NCBI RefSeq assembly: GCF_001559595.1
Contig: NZ_LNTY01000059.1
Location: forward strand, 166,783-230,782
DNA length: 64,000 nucleotides
Source of the DNA: Enterovibrio coralii
GTDB taxonomy: Bacteria; Pseudomonadota; Gammaproteobacteria; Enterobacterales; Vibrionaceae
Direction of reading: 5' to 3'
The notes under the pieces are model-generated. The model did no database searches and had not been told where the DNA came from. It saw only the letters and a program-made list of their open reading frames with translations. Positions 38,812 to 46,394 of the stretch are shown here, in pieces. The position numbers and the translations under genes are program-made. The first letter of the stretch is position 1, and each line of letters opens with the position of its first letter.

Positions 38812-39273
38812 TTACACCAGAATGTTCATCACGAACATTGCGCCAAAGGCATTGATCACAGAGATCAGAATCATGATTGGGATGTAGCGACCTTCGGTAC
38901 CGATAGGACCCAAGATACGACCCAGATACTGAACCTGAGAACCCATCAAGTAGATAGCTGGTGCCAGAATCGCGATGTGCTCGCCATTCAAAATGCCTTG
39001 GTCAAACAGAGTGATCACTACACCTACTGCACCACCCATCGACATCCATGCGCCGATAAGTACCGCAGCGGCTTCACCCGGCAGACCGAAAATTGCCATA
39101 ACAGGAGAGAATAGGGTGCCCATCATGTCCAGTGCACCGGTGATTTGCAGTGCTTTGATGATAACGAATGCCATCAGAACGTTTGGCACTGTCGACATGG
39201 TTGCGATGTTCCAGCCTTTCTTCGCGCCTTCGACGAAGATATCCGTCACCATCGGTTTTTTCGCAGTAGTCAT
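38812..39273 (-). CDS. yjiG: YjiG family membrane protein (nucleoside-recognition/SpmB-like)
   Basis: Membrane protein of 153 aa, the same length as E. coli YjiG. The block PNVLMAFVIIKALQITGALDMMGTLFSPVMAIFGLPGEAAAVLIGAWMSMGGAVGV is characteristic of the Gate/nucleoside-recognition superfamily, related to SpmB. Function unproven; in E. coli the yjiHG pair is next to isoaspartyl dipeptidase iadA, here it is next to an M20 peptidase. Start and yjiH stop overlap in TAATG, so the genes are coupled. Confidence 0.92.
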   Translation of the reverse strand: MTTAKKPMVTDIFVEGAKKGWNIATMSTVPNVLMAFVIIKALQITGALDMMGTLFSPVMAIFGLPGEAAAVLIGAWMSMGGAVGVVITLFDQGILNGEHIAILAPAIYLMGSQVQYLGRILGPIGTEGRYIPIMILISVINAFGAMFVMNILV

Positions 39274-40001
39274 TATGCTTTCTCCTCGGTCAGCGTTTCG
39301 TTAGCAGCTTTGTCTTCTTTACCTTCAGTGATGTTCAGGTAGATGCGGAACAGGTTTGCACCCACGAATTTGAAGATAAACATGACGCCAACTGCCAGAC
39401 CGATAGAAGAGGTCACTGCCATTGAGCCGTCTGCCAGCGTCAGGGTGAACAGCACTGCACCTGATGAGAAGAAGTTAACGATGGTTGCACCAGCAGAGAA
39501 CTGGAACATGGTGAAGATGTCTGCTTCACGCTTGGTGAGCTGCCCTTCATCTTTGAGCTGGCGGGTCATGGCCGCACCGGCGTCAGTACTTTGTAGTGAG
39601 GCGATCAGAGCCAGACCTGTGTTACCCGGAACGCTCATCAGCGGGCGCAGAAGTGGAGTCAAAAGTTTGCGCGCTGCTTCCAGTGCACCGTAGTGCTCTA
39701 GAACGTTGATCATGCCCAGTGCGAACATAACGGTTGGGATCAGGGTCAGAGCGAACATGAAACCGTCGCGAGCACCGCTACCGCCTTTACCGCGCATAGA
39801 GGTTGTTGCTGCTTCTACACCGTCTGCTGTATCGCTAACTGAGTAAACAACACTACCGAACGAACCGTTCAGCGTGGTGAAATCGAAAATGCCATACCAT
39901 TGATTAGACTGGAGAAGGCCAGAAAAGAATACGACTGCAAATGCTAGCGCGATGTAGGCGCCAACCGTCACTTTGCGGTCTGAATTTGCCGGTTGCGACA
40001 T
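39273..40001 (-). CDS. yjiH: YjiH family membrane protein (nucleoside-recognition/SpmA-like)
   Basis: Membrane protein of 242 aa with several helices and the Gate-domain segment ALTLIPTVMFALGMINVLEHYGAL and LRPLMSVPGNTGLALIASLQSTDAGAAMTRQL. It pairs with YjiG (like SpmA with SpmB) and presumably forms a two-component membrane carrier. First gene of a yjiH-yjiG-M20 peptidase operon. Substrate unknown; a dipeptide or N-acyl amino acid is my inference from the peptidase. Confidence 0.92.
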   Translation of the reverse strand: MSQPANSDRKVTVGAYIALAFAVVFFSGLLQSNQWYGIFDFTTLNGSFGSVVYSVSDTADGVEAATTSMRGKGGSGARDGFMFALTLIPTVMFALGMINVLEHYGALEAARKLLTPLLRPLMSVPGNTGLALIASLQSTDAGAAMTRQLKDEGQLTKREADIFTMFQFSAGATIVNFFSSGAVLFTLTLADGSMAVTSSIGLAVGVMFIFKFVGANLFRIYLNITEGKEDKAANETLTEEKA

Positions 40002-40327
40002 ATTGTTCCCTCAAACAAAAATAAAATTGAACGGTTCGATTTTGCTTCAGACTGGGAAACGGAAATTGACGGGGGTCAATATGGGCTACATAAAAACGCG
40101 CTGGTGACCTGAATTGCATGGAAATGAGACATGGATCGCTATTCATGCATATTTGCGTCTAATCAGTATGTTGCGGAAAGTGATGAATACTGAAATCAGT
40201 CATTTAATGAGTGAATAACTCGGTGTGATAGTTGTGCAACAGAGTTGGTTTGCGGTCGGGTTCAAAATGGATTTTGCGGGGTAAAGACAAAGAAAAAGGC
40301 GTCTTGAAGACGCCTTTCTGGGAACAT
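40002..40327. promoter_or_regulatory. yjiH upstream region and nhaC 3' region
   Basis: A 326-bp gene-free stretch containing the yjiH promoter region and the nhaC terminator. Nothing else was recognised. Confidence 0.35.
40292..40319 (-). terminator. Terminator downstream of nhaC
   Basis: AAAGGCGTCTT / AAGACGCCTTT stem with a T-run on the reverse strand, 9 bp after the nhaC stop. Confidence 0.85.
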
Positions 40328-41767
40328 TTACGCGTTTTGCATCTGTGCGGTGGATGCCGTTGCGTGAGTGCTAGAAGACGGAGCCGTTGGCTCACAAGGG
40401 TCAACAAACCAGCCCATGTAAGACGTCACAATGGTCACCAAAATACACACGAAGCTGAGCCACATAAATGGGGCATAAGACAAGGTTGCGACGCCCAGAA
40501 TGCTCGCCATGTAGATGCCGTTGTCACTCCAAGGCACCATGCCTGACGTCAATGTGCCGCCAAACTCTGCGTTACGTGACAGGTTCTTGCGTTTAAAGCC
40601 CAGGCGATCGTAGTTCTTCGCACAAATCTTTGGCGTCAGGATCAGCGAAACATACATGGCAGAGCCAAAGACGTTACCGAGGAAAGCGGTAGCAATGGTT
40701 GAGGTTGCCAAGCTGCCTGCGGAGGTCACTTTGCGCTCGAAGACTTTTGCGATGGTTTCCAGTACGCCAACTTTATCCAGCAGACCACCAAAGCCTAAAC
40801 CGAATACGATAACGGCGACCGATCCGAGCATAGACTCCATGCCGCCACGGTTCAAAATAGCATCGATAAAGCTCACACCCGATTCAATGGAGTACGGTGC
40901 CCACGCGGTGTTGATCGCATCCAACGGGTTCATGCCTTGAACCACAATCGCCCACACGATGCCGAGCACTGAGCCCAAAGAAATCACAGGGAACGATGGT
41001 AAGCGCAGTGCCAACAGCACCAAAACAATCGCCACAGGAATAAAGGAGAACGGCGTGATAACGAACTGTTTTTCCATCGCGACAATCACGTCAGAAACCT
41101 GCGCCATATCGACATTGCCTGCGTAGTGAAGCCCGAAAGCGGTGAAAAGCAGCGCGGTAATGATGTAGCTGATCAGGGCGATTGGCAGCATACCTTTGAT
41201 GTGTTCGACGATTTCAACGCCTGACATGGAAGACGCCAAGATCACTGAGTCAGACAGGGGCGACATTTTGTCACCGAAATAGCAGCCTGAAAGCACGGCA
41301 CCCGCAGTCACAGGAGCAGGTACACCCAAGCCTTGCCCAATCCCCATCATCGCGATGCCAGCTGTACCTGCCGCACCCCAAGATGTGCCGGTGGCCAATG
41401 CTGTGAGTGAGCAAATGATCATGGTGGCAGCAAGGAAGATAGAAGGGTGGATAGCTTTCAAGCCGTAATAAATGATGGTTGGGACGATACCGCCTGCAAT
41501 CCAGGTACCAACAAGCGCACCGACAGCCAGCAGTATAAGCACAGCACCCAGCCCGTTTGCGATGCCTTGGGTCGCTGCGTGTTCAAGATCTTTGTAGCGA
41601 TGACCCAGTTTGATGCCCAAACCGATGATCACGAACCAGCCAATGTACAGAGCCAGTTGAATTGGCAGATTGAGTTTCGCCGTGAACGAAAATGCCAGTA
41701 AGAGAAACAGACCAAGCGCAGCGAAAACTTGGAAAAGAGAAGGAAGTCGCGCCGAGTGATGTTGCAT
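40328..41767 (-). CDS. nhaC: NhaC family Na+/H+ antiporter
   Basis: Integral membrane protein of 479 aa with about 11-12 helices. NhaC-family motifs are present: ATGTSWGAAGTAGIAMMGIGQGLG, SGCYFGDKMSPLSDSVILASSMSGVE, and FGGTLTSGMVPWSDNGIYMA. It probably exchanges sodium for protons; some NhaC-like proteins in vibrios and Shewanella have instead been predicted to transport amino acids such as lysine. A long leader with strong potential secondary structure precedes it (see 41775-41920). Single-gene unit, divergent from asd. Confidence 0.93.
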   Translation of the reverse strand: MQHHSARLPSLFQVFAALGLFLLLAFSFTAKLNLPIQLALYIGWFVIIGLGIKLGHRYKDLEHAATQGIANGLGAVLILLAVGALVGTWIAGGIVPTIIYYGLKAIHPSIFLAATMIICSLTALATGTSWGAAGTAGIAMMGIGQGLGVPAPVTAGAVLSGCYFGDKMSPLSDSVILASSMSGVEIVEHIKGMLPIALISYIITALLFTAFGLHYAGNVDMAQVSDVIVAMEKQFVITPFSFIPVAIVLVLLALRLPSFPVISLGSVLGIVWAIVVQGMNPLDAINTAWAPYSIESGVSFIDAILNRGGMESMLGSVAVIVFGLGFGGLLDKVGVLETIAKVFERKVTSAGSLATSTIATAFLGNVFGSAMYVSLILTPKICAKNYDRLGFKRKNLSRNAEFGGTLTSGMVPWSDNGIYMASILGVATLSYAPFMWLSFVCILVTIVTSYMGWFVDPCEPTAPSSSTHATASTAQMQNA

Positions 41768-42359
41768 ATTTCAAACCCTTGTTGAGTGTCAGGCCCTTGG
41801 CTCCTGCCGAAATATACCGATACAACCTCTAGCTGCAGGTTTAGTGGGCTTTTGTCACTACCATCCTGGCGGCGGACGCATACTTTAGCGAAATAGTCCC
41901 TACAGGGGTAACAAGTATTTCCATTTCTCTGGTCTGAGCACTGAAAGTGTTTGTTTTTGTGTGTTTATGTTTTTCTGTGGTTTCTAAGCTGTTAACGGTT
42001 GTGGTGATTAAGTGGGGTTGGTTTGTTTTGTCGATGTTTGAATAAATGTAAATATATGGCATTTAATTTTGTATAACAGGTTAACGTCGGCGTCGCGTAT
42101 CGAAAAGTTAGTTGTACACAGATAGATATACAAAGTGAAAAGATGGGTGATTGATTGTGGAAATATCTCTATTCATTTCAATTTGTTAAGTGGCTTTGTG
42201 TGCGGTTTGCTTGTGCTTGCGCGGTAGCAACGGAGAAAAATTACTAAACCGTCGAAGAAAATCGCGTTTAGCTGCAAAAAGATTCAGTTTTTGCTTGTTA
42301 TTTGTGTCGTTAATTTTCAAGATAGGTGCAGAAGATTAAAACATGGAGTGTGAGAACGA
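41768..42359. promoter_or_regulatory. nhaC-asd divergent intergenic region
   Basis: A 592-bp gene-free region. The nhaC side holds a candidate structured leader (41775-41920, reverse strand). The asd side holds a stem CGGTTT (42203-42208) / AAACCG (42246-42251) enclosing TTGCT / AGCAA, and a perfect AT-rich hairpin GCAAAAA-7nt-TTTTTGC at 42274-42294. No open frame here looks genuine. I looked for lysine-riboswitch core sequences on both sides and did not find them. Confidence 0.5.
41775..41920 (-). promoter_or_regulatory. Candidate structured leader RNA of nhaC
   Basis: On the reverse strand, CTTGTT (41915-41910) can pair with AACAAG (41783-41778), which overlaps the AAGGG ribosome-binding site 10 bp before the nhaC ATG. 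The 130 nt between can form several local stems, including CCC/GGG around 41900, TAGTG/CACTA, AACCT/AGGTT and CAGG/CCTG. A closing stem that hides the ribosome-binding site over a multi-branched core is riboswitch-like. It does not match any riboswitch consensus that I can recall. Confidence 0.4.
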
Positions 42360-43478
42360 ATGAAAAGAGTAGGTTTAGTCGGCTGGCGCGGTATGGTTGG
42401 CTCCGTACTGATGCAGCGCATGGTAGAAGAGCGTGACTTTGATGTTATTGAGCCTGTTTTCTACAGCACCTCTCAAGTAGGTATCCCTGCACCAAACTAT
42501 GGAAAGGACGCGGGTCTTCTACAAAACGCATTTGATATCGAGAGTCTGAAGACGCTAGATATCATCGTTACCTGTCAAGGTGGTAGCTATACCGACGAGG
42601 TATATCCGAAGCTACTTGCTGCGGGCTGGAAAGGCTTCTGGATTGATGCCGCTTCATCTCTGCGCATGAAAGACGATTCAATCATCACGTTGGATCCTGT
42701 TAACTTCAAACAAATTCAAGAAGGCATCCACAAAGGCACGAAAGCCTATGTGGGTGGTAACTGTACCGTGAGCCTGATGCTGATGGCTGTTGGTGGCCTG
42801 TATCAAGAAGGTCTGGTTGAGTGGATGACTTCTCAGACGTACCAAGCGGCTTCTGGCGCAGGTGCGAAAAACATGCGTGAACTGATCAGCCAAATGGGTG
42901 TGATCAATGATTCAGTCAGCATGGATCTGGCAAACCCAGCAACGTCTATTTTGGATATCGACCGCAAAGTGGCTGAAACACAGCGCTCTGCGAGTTTCCC
43001 AACGTCTGAGTTTGGCGCACCACTGGCGGGCTCATTGATCCCATGGATCGATGTAAAGCGCGAAAACGGCCAGAGCAAGGAAGAATGGAAAGGCACGGTT
43101 GAAACCAACAAGATTCTGGGTCTGCAAGATAACCCAGTGCCTATCGATGGTACGTGTGTTCGTATCGGCGCGATGCGTTGTCACAGCCAAGCACTGACGC
43201 TGAAGCTGAAGAAAAACGTCCCAATGGATGAAATCGAAGGCATCATCGCCGCACACAACGATTGGGTAAAAGTGATCCCGAACGAGCGCGATATAACCGT
43301 TCAAGAGCTGTCCCCAGCGAAAGTAACAGGCACGCTGTCTATCCCAGTTGGTCGTCTGCGTAAGATGGCAATGGGTGATGACTTCCTGAATGCGTTTACG
43401 GTTGGTGACCAGCTACTTTGGGGTGCTGCGGAGCCACTGCGTCGCACACTGCGCATCATTCTGTCTGAAGTCGCATAA
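42360..43478 (+). CDS. asd: Aspartate-semialdehyde dehydrogenase
   Basis: Converts aspartyl phosphate to aspartate semialdehyde with NADPH, the branch-point step to lysine, diaminopimelate, threonine and methionine. The 372-aa product is the E. coli-type Asd: VGLVGWRGMVGSVLMQRM at the N-terminus and the catalytic Cys135 in YVGGNCTVSLML; SGAGAKNMRELI follows. The ATG has GGAG at good spacing. Single gene with a strong terminator. Confidence 0.97.
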   Translation: MKRVGLVGWRGMVGSVLMQRMVEERDFDVIEPVFYSTSQVGIPAPNYGKDAGLLQNAFDIESLKTLDIIVTCQGGSYTDEVYPKLLAAGWKGFWIDAASSLRMKDDSIITLDPVNFKQIQEGIHKGTKAYVGGNCTVSLMLMAVGGLYQEGLVEWMTSQTYQAASGAGAKNMRELISQMGVINDSVSMDLANPATSILDIDRKVAETQRSASFPTSEFGAPLAGSLIPWIDVKRENGQSKEEWKGTVETNKILGLQDNPVPIDGTCVRIGAMRCHSQALTLKLKKNVPMDEIEGIIAAHNDWVKVIPNERDITVQELSPAKVTGTLSIPVGRLRKMAMGDDFLNAFTVGDQLLWGAAEPLRRTLRIILSEVA

Positions 43479-43493
43479 GACTGAATACATACG

Positions 43494-43527
43494 AAAAAGC
43501 CGCTGCATCAGCAGCGGCTTTTTTATT
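43494..43527 (+). terminator. Terminator downstream of asd
   Basis: AAAAAGCCGCTGC / GCAGCGGCTTTTTT hairpin 15 bp after the stop. Confidence 0.88.
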
Positions 43528-43561
43528 GCCTGTGACTTTCGATTGAAGACTATTTACAGAC

Positions 43562-43596
43562 AAAAAAATACCCCGCCTTAACGAGGTATTTTCTTT
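43562..43596 (-). terminator. Terminator downstream of sodB
   Basis: AATACCTCG / CGGGGTATT stem (with T-G pair) and T-run on the reverse strand. Confidence 0.75.
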
Positions 43597-43616
43597 CAAA
43601 GGCTTTCAGCTAGAAA

Positions 43617-44201
43617 TTACGCAGCCAGGTTTTGTGCTACGAATTCCCAGTTAACCAGTGCCCAGAATGCATTCATGTAGTCTGGACGCAGGTTGCGGAA
43701 GTCGATGTAGTAAGCGTGTTCCCACAGGTCAACAGTCAGCAGAGGAGTAACGCCTTCTTCAGTCAGAGGAGTACCTGCGTTTGACGTGTTCACGATATCC
43801 AGAGAACCGTCAGCTTTTTTCACCAACCAAGTCCAAGAAGAACCGAAGTTGTTGATTGCTGAATCAGTGAATTTCGCTTTGAATTCTTCGAAAGAACCGA
43901 AAGATTTCGCGATTGCGTCTGCAACGTCACCCGTTGGCTCGCCGCCGCCATTTGGGCTCAGGCAGTGCCAGTAGAACGTGTGGTTCCAGATTTGAGCAGC
44001 GTTGTTGAACACACCGCCAGTAGATGTCTTGATGATCTCTTCCAGAGATTTGCTTTCAAGCTCAGTACCTTCGATCAGACCGTTCAGCTTAACAACGTAA
44101 GTGTTGTGGTGTTTGCCGTGGTGGTATTCCAGAGTCTCTTGAGAGATGTGTGGCTCTAGTGCATTTTTCTCGTAAGGAAGAGCTGGTAGTTGAAATGCCA
44201 T
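43617..44201 (-). CDS. sodB: Superoxide dismutase [Fe]
   Basis: Iron superoxide dismutase, 194 aa, cytoplasmic. Metal ligands are in HHGKHHNTYV (first His), WNHTFYWHCLSPNGGG (second His), and DLWEHAYYIDFRN (Asp and His). The AQIWNHTFYW and FGSSWTWLV residues are typical of the Fe enzyme rather than the Mn enzyme. Start MAFQLPALPY; the frame extends five codons upstream without similarity. Codon bias indicates high expression. Confidence 0.97.
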   Translation of the reverse strand: MAFQLPALPYEKNALEPHISQETLEYHHGKHHNTYVVKLNGLIEGTELESKSLEEIIKTSTGGVFNNAAQIWNHTFYWHCLSPNGGGEPTGDVADAIAKSFGSFEEFKAKFTDSAINNFGSSWTWLVKKADGSLDIVNTSNAGTPLTEEGVTPLLTVDLWEHAYYIDFRNLRPDYMNAFWALVNWEFVAQNLAA

Positions 44202-44465
44202 TACTCGATTCTCCATGATAGGCGGGGTCTCCCCCTGACATTATTGCTTCCTGTAGATTTGTCGTACACTTTATGAGTGCTTACCTGTAGGTGACGTATC
44301 TACTTTATAGGCTGACTGCGGAATAGTTTAGCAAGTTTTTACTTTATTAAAAGAAGAATTTTAAAAAAATAGAGGGAATTTGCCCTTACAGTTTTTAGGC
44401 GTTTTTTTCCGAGCATTTCCCAGTTAGAATCGACGTAATCATCACACTTTGTGTTCGAGGAAGTA

Positions 44466-44804
44466 ATGGAAACTATTGATAAAATCAAACAGCAGATCGA
44501 AGAAAACGCAATTCTGCTTTACATGAAAGGTTCGCCTAAGCTGCCAAGCTGTGGCTTCTCGTCTCAGGCTAGCCAAGCTCTGATGGCATGTGGTGAGAAA
44601 TTCGCTTACGTTGATATTCTGCAAAACCCAGATATCCGTGCTGAGCTGCCAATCTACGCGCAGTGGCCAACGTTCCCACAACTGTGGATCGAAGGCGAGC
44701 TGGTCGGCGGTTGTGACATCATTCTGGAAATGTTCCAGAAAGGCGAACTACAGCCAATGATCAAAGAAGCGGCAGCGCGCCGTGACGCAGCAGAAAACGA
44801 ATAA
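44466..44804 (+). CDS. grxD: Monothiol glutaredoxin GrxD
   Basis: CGFS-type monothiol glutaredoxin (112 aa) that binds and transfers [2Fe-2S] clusters. The active-site motif KLPSCGFSSQA has Cys near residue 30; the glutathione-binding WPTFPQLWIEGELVGGCDI follows. Start ATG 44466 has GAGG upstream and matches the family; the frame opens five codons earlier. Convergent with the YuiF-type permease gene. Confidence 0.96.
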   Translation: METIDKIKQQIEENAILLYMKGSPKLPSCGFSSQASQALMACGEKFAYVDILQNPDIRAELPIYAQWPTFPQLWIEGELVGGCDIILEMFQKGELQPMIKEAAARRDAAENE

Positions 44805-44820
44805 GTTTTCGAGTTGAATC

Positions 44821-44852
44821 AAAAAAGCCGCTGAAAATCAGCGGCTTTTTTG
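44821..44852. terminator. Bidirectional terminator between grxD and the YuiF-type gene
   Basis: AAAAAAGCCGCTGA / TCAGCGGCTTTTTT stem between convergent genes. Confidence 0.88.
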
Positions 44853-44883
44853 TATCTGTTGTTTTTAGCTTATTGACGCTGTA

Positions 44884-46206
44884 CTACAGCATCATCGCTG
44901 CCAGCCAACCAAAGCCAATCAATGGCAGGTTGTAGTGGATAAAGGTCGGCACAACCGTATCCCAGATATGCTCATGCTGACCATCGGCATTAAGGCCAGA
45001 TGTTGGACCCAGAGTCGAGTCTGAGGCAGGTGAGCCTGCATCACCCAGTGCTGCTGCTGTACCTACCAGAGCGATGGTCGCCATTGGCGAGAAGCCAAAA
45101 GCCAGTGCCAGCGGTACATAAATGGTCGCGATAATTGGAATGGTCGAGAACGATGAGCCGATACCCATGGTAACCAGTAGACCAACGACCAGCATCAGTA
45201 ATGCGGCCAATGGCTTGTTGTCGCCAATGCTTGAAGACAGAGAGGCAACCAGCGTCTCAACGCCGCCAGAGGCTTTCATTACCGCCGCAAAGCCTGCAGC
45301 AGAAATCATGATAAAGCCAATCATTGCCATCATGTGTACGCCGCGAGTGAATACGTCGTGAGAGTCTTTCCACTTGATGACGCCGCCAAACGTAAACACC
45401 ATGAAGCCAGCCAACGCACCGACGATCATTGAGCCAGTTTTTAGCTGAACGCCCAGTGCAACCACGATTGCGATAACCGCCACCCAAACATTCCAAGGCT
45501 TGAACTGCGTCTTTTCAGGCTCTGCTGCCAAGATCAATTCTTCAGAATATTCACGCGGTTTGCGGTAGCTGATAAACACGGCCAGCAACACACCAAACAG
45601 CATGCCTGCGGCCGGTAACAACATGGCTTGTGGGACTTGCGCGGCAGTGACATCCAGACCGTTATCATGCAAGTTCTTCAGCAGAATGTTGTTGAGGAAA
45701 ATACCACCGAAACCAATAGGCAGAACCATATAAGGCGTGATCAGACCAAAGGTCAGTACACATGCAACCAAACGGCGGTCCATTTTGAGTTTTGCAAACA
45801 CATGTAGCAAAGGTGGAATAACAATAGGGATAAACGCAATGTGAATAGGAATGACGTTCTGAGACGACATCGCCAACAGACCCAGAGCAACCAACACTGA
45901 GTATTTCAGCGCAGAGGTAGCATTCGGGTTGTCATGGCCATTTAGCTTTTTGATAACCGCTTGCGCAAGCAAGTCAGTGATGCCAGAACGGCTGATAGCA
46001 ACGGCAAAGGTACCGAGCATGGCGTAGCTAAGTGCGATTGTCGCACCGCCGCCCAAGCCACCTTCAAATGCGGAGATGGTTTCTTGCAGTGTCAAACCAC
46101 TGACCACGCCGCCAAGGATGGCACTAAATGTCAGCGCGACAACAACGTTCACTCGTAAAAGAGCCAACACCAGCATCACGCAGACGGAAACGACTACTGG
46201 ATTCAT
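44884..46206 (-). CDS. Na+/H+ antiporter family / YuiF-type permease
   Basis: Integral membrane protein of 440 aa with about 11-12 helices. It resembles the COG2056/YuiF branch of the ion-transporter superfamily: GGLGGGATIALSYAMLGTFAVAISRSG near the N-terminus, MGIGSSFSTIPIIATIYVPLA, and LGDAGSPASDSTLGPTSGLNADGQHEHIWD near the C-terminus. These are annotated as Na+/H+ antiporters or amino-acid permeases; the substrate is not established. Monocistronic. Confidence 0.85.
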   Translation of the reverse strand: MNPVVVSVCVMLVLALLRVNVVVALTFSAILGGVVSGLTLQETISAFEGGLGGGATIALSYAMLGTFAVAISRSGITDLLAQAVIKKLNGHDNPNATSALKYSVLVALGLLAMSSQNVIPIHIAFIPIVIPPLLHVFAKLKMDRRLVACVLTFGLITPYMVLPIGFGGIFLNNILLKNLHDNGLDVTAAQVPQAMLLPAAGMLFGVLLAVFISYRKPREYSEELILAAEPEKTQFKPWNVWVAVIAIVVALGVQLKTGSMIVGALAGFMVFTFGGVIKWKDSHDVFTRGVHMMAMIGFIMISAAGFAAVMKASGGVETLVASLSSSIGDNKPLAALLMLVVGLLVTMGIGSSFSTIPIIATIYVPLALAFGFSPMATIALVGTAAALGDAGSPASDSTLGPTSGLNADGQHEHIWDTVVPTFIHYNLPLIGFGWLAAMML

Positions 46207-46329
46207 TACTTCTTATCCCTACAAAAAAATCGCCCAATCCCGGCGAAAAAACGTCCCAAATAGATTGATGTCACAAAAAACACAGTTTGCGCGTTTTTTT
46301 TACATTGTCGAGAGGAATTTAACGGAAAA

Positions 46330-46366
46330 GGAAAAAAAGAAGAAGGCCAACGCAAAGTGGCCTTCA
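46330..46366 (-). terminator. Terminator of the fadL-volA operon
   Basis: Perfect 8-bp stem GAAGGCCA / TGGCCTTC with a T-rich run on the reverse strand, 29 bp after the volA stop. Confidence 0.75.
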
Positions 46367-46394
46367 AAGCAGGGAATATGCGGGCTACAGCCGT

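Noticed and set aside
41768..42359. Lysine riboswitch upstream of nhaC or asd
   Set aside because: Both genes are plausible targets, but I could not find the conserved L-box core on either strand; only generic stem-loops are present.
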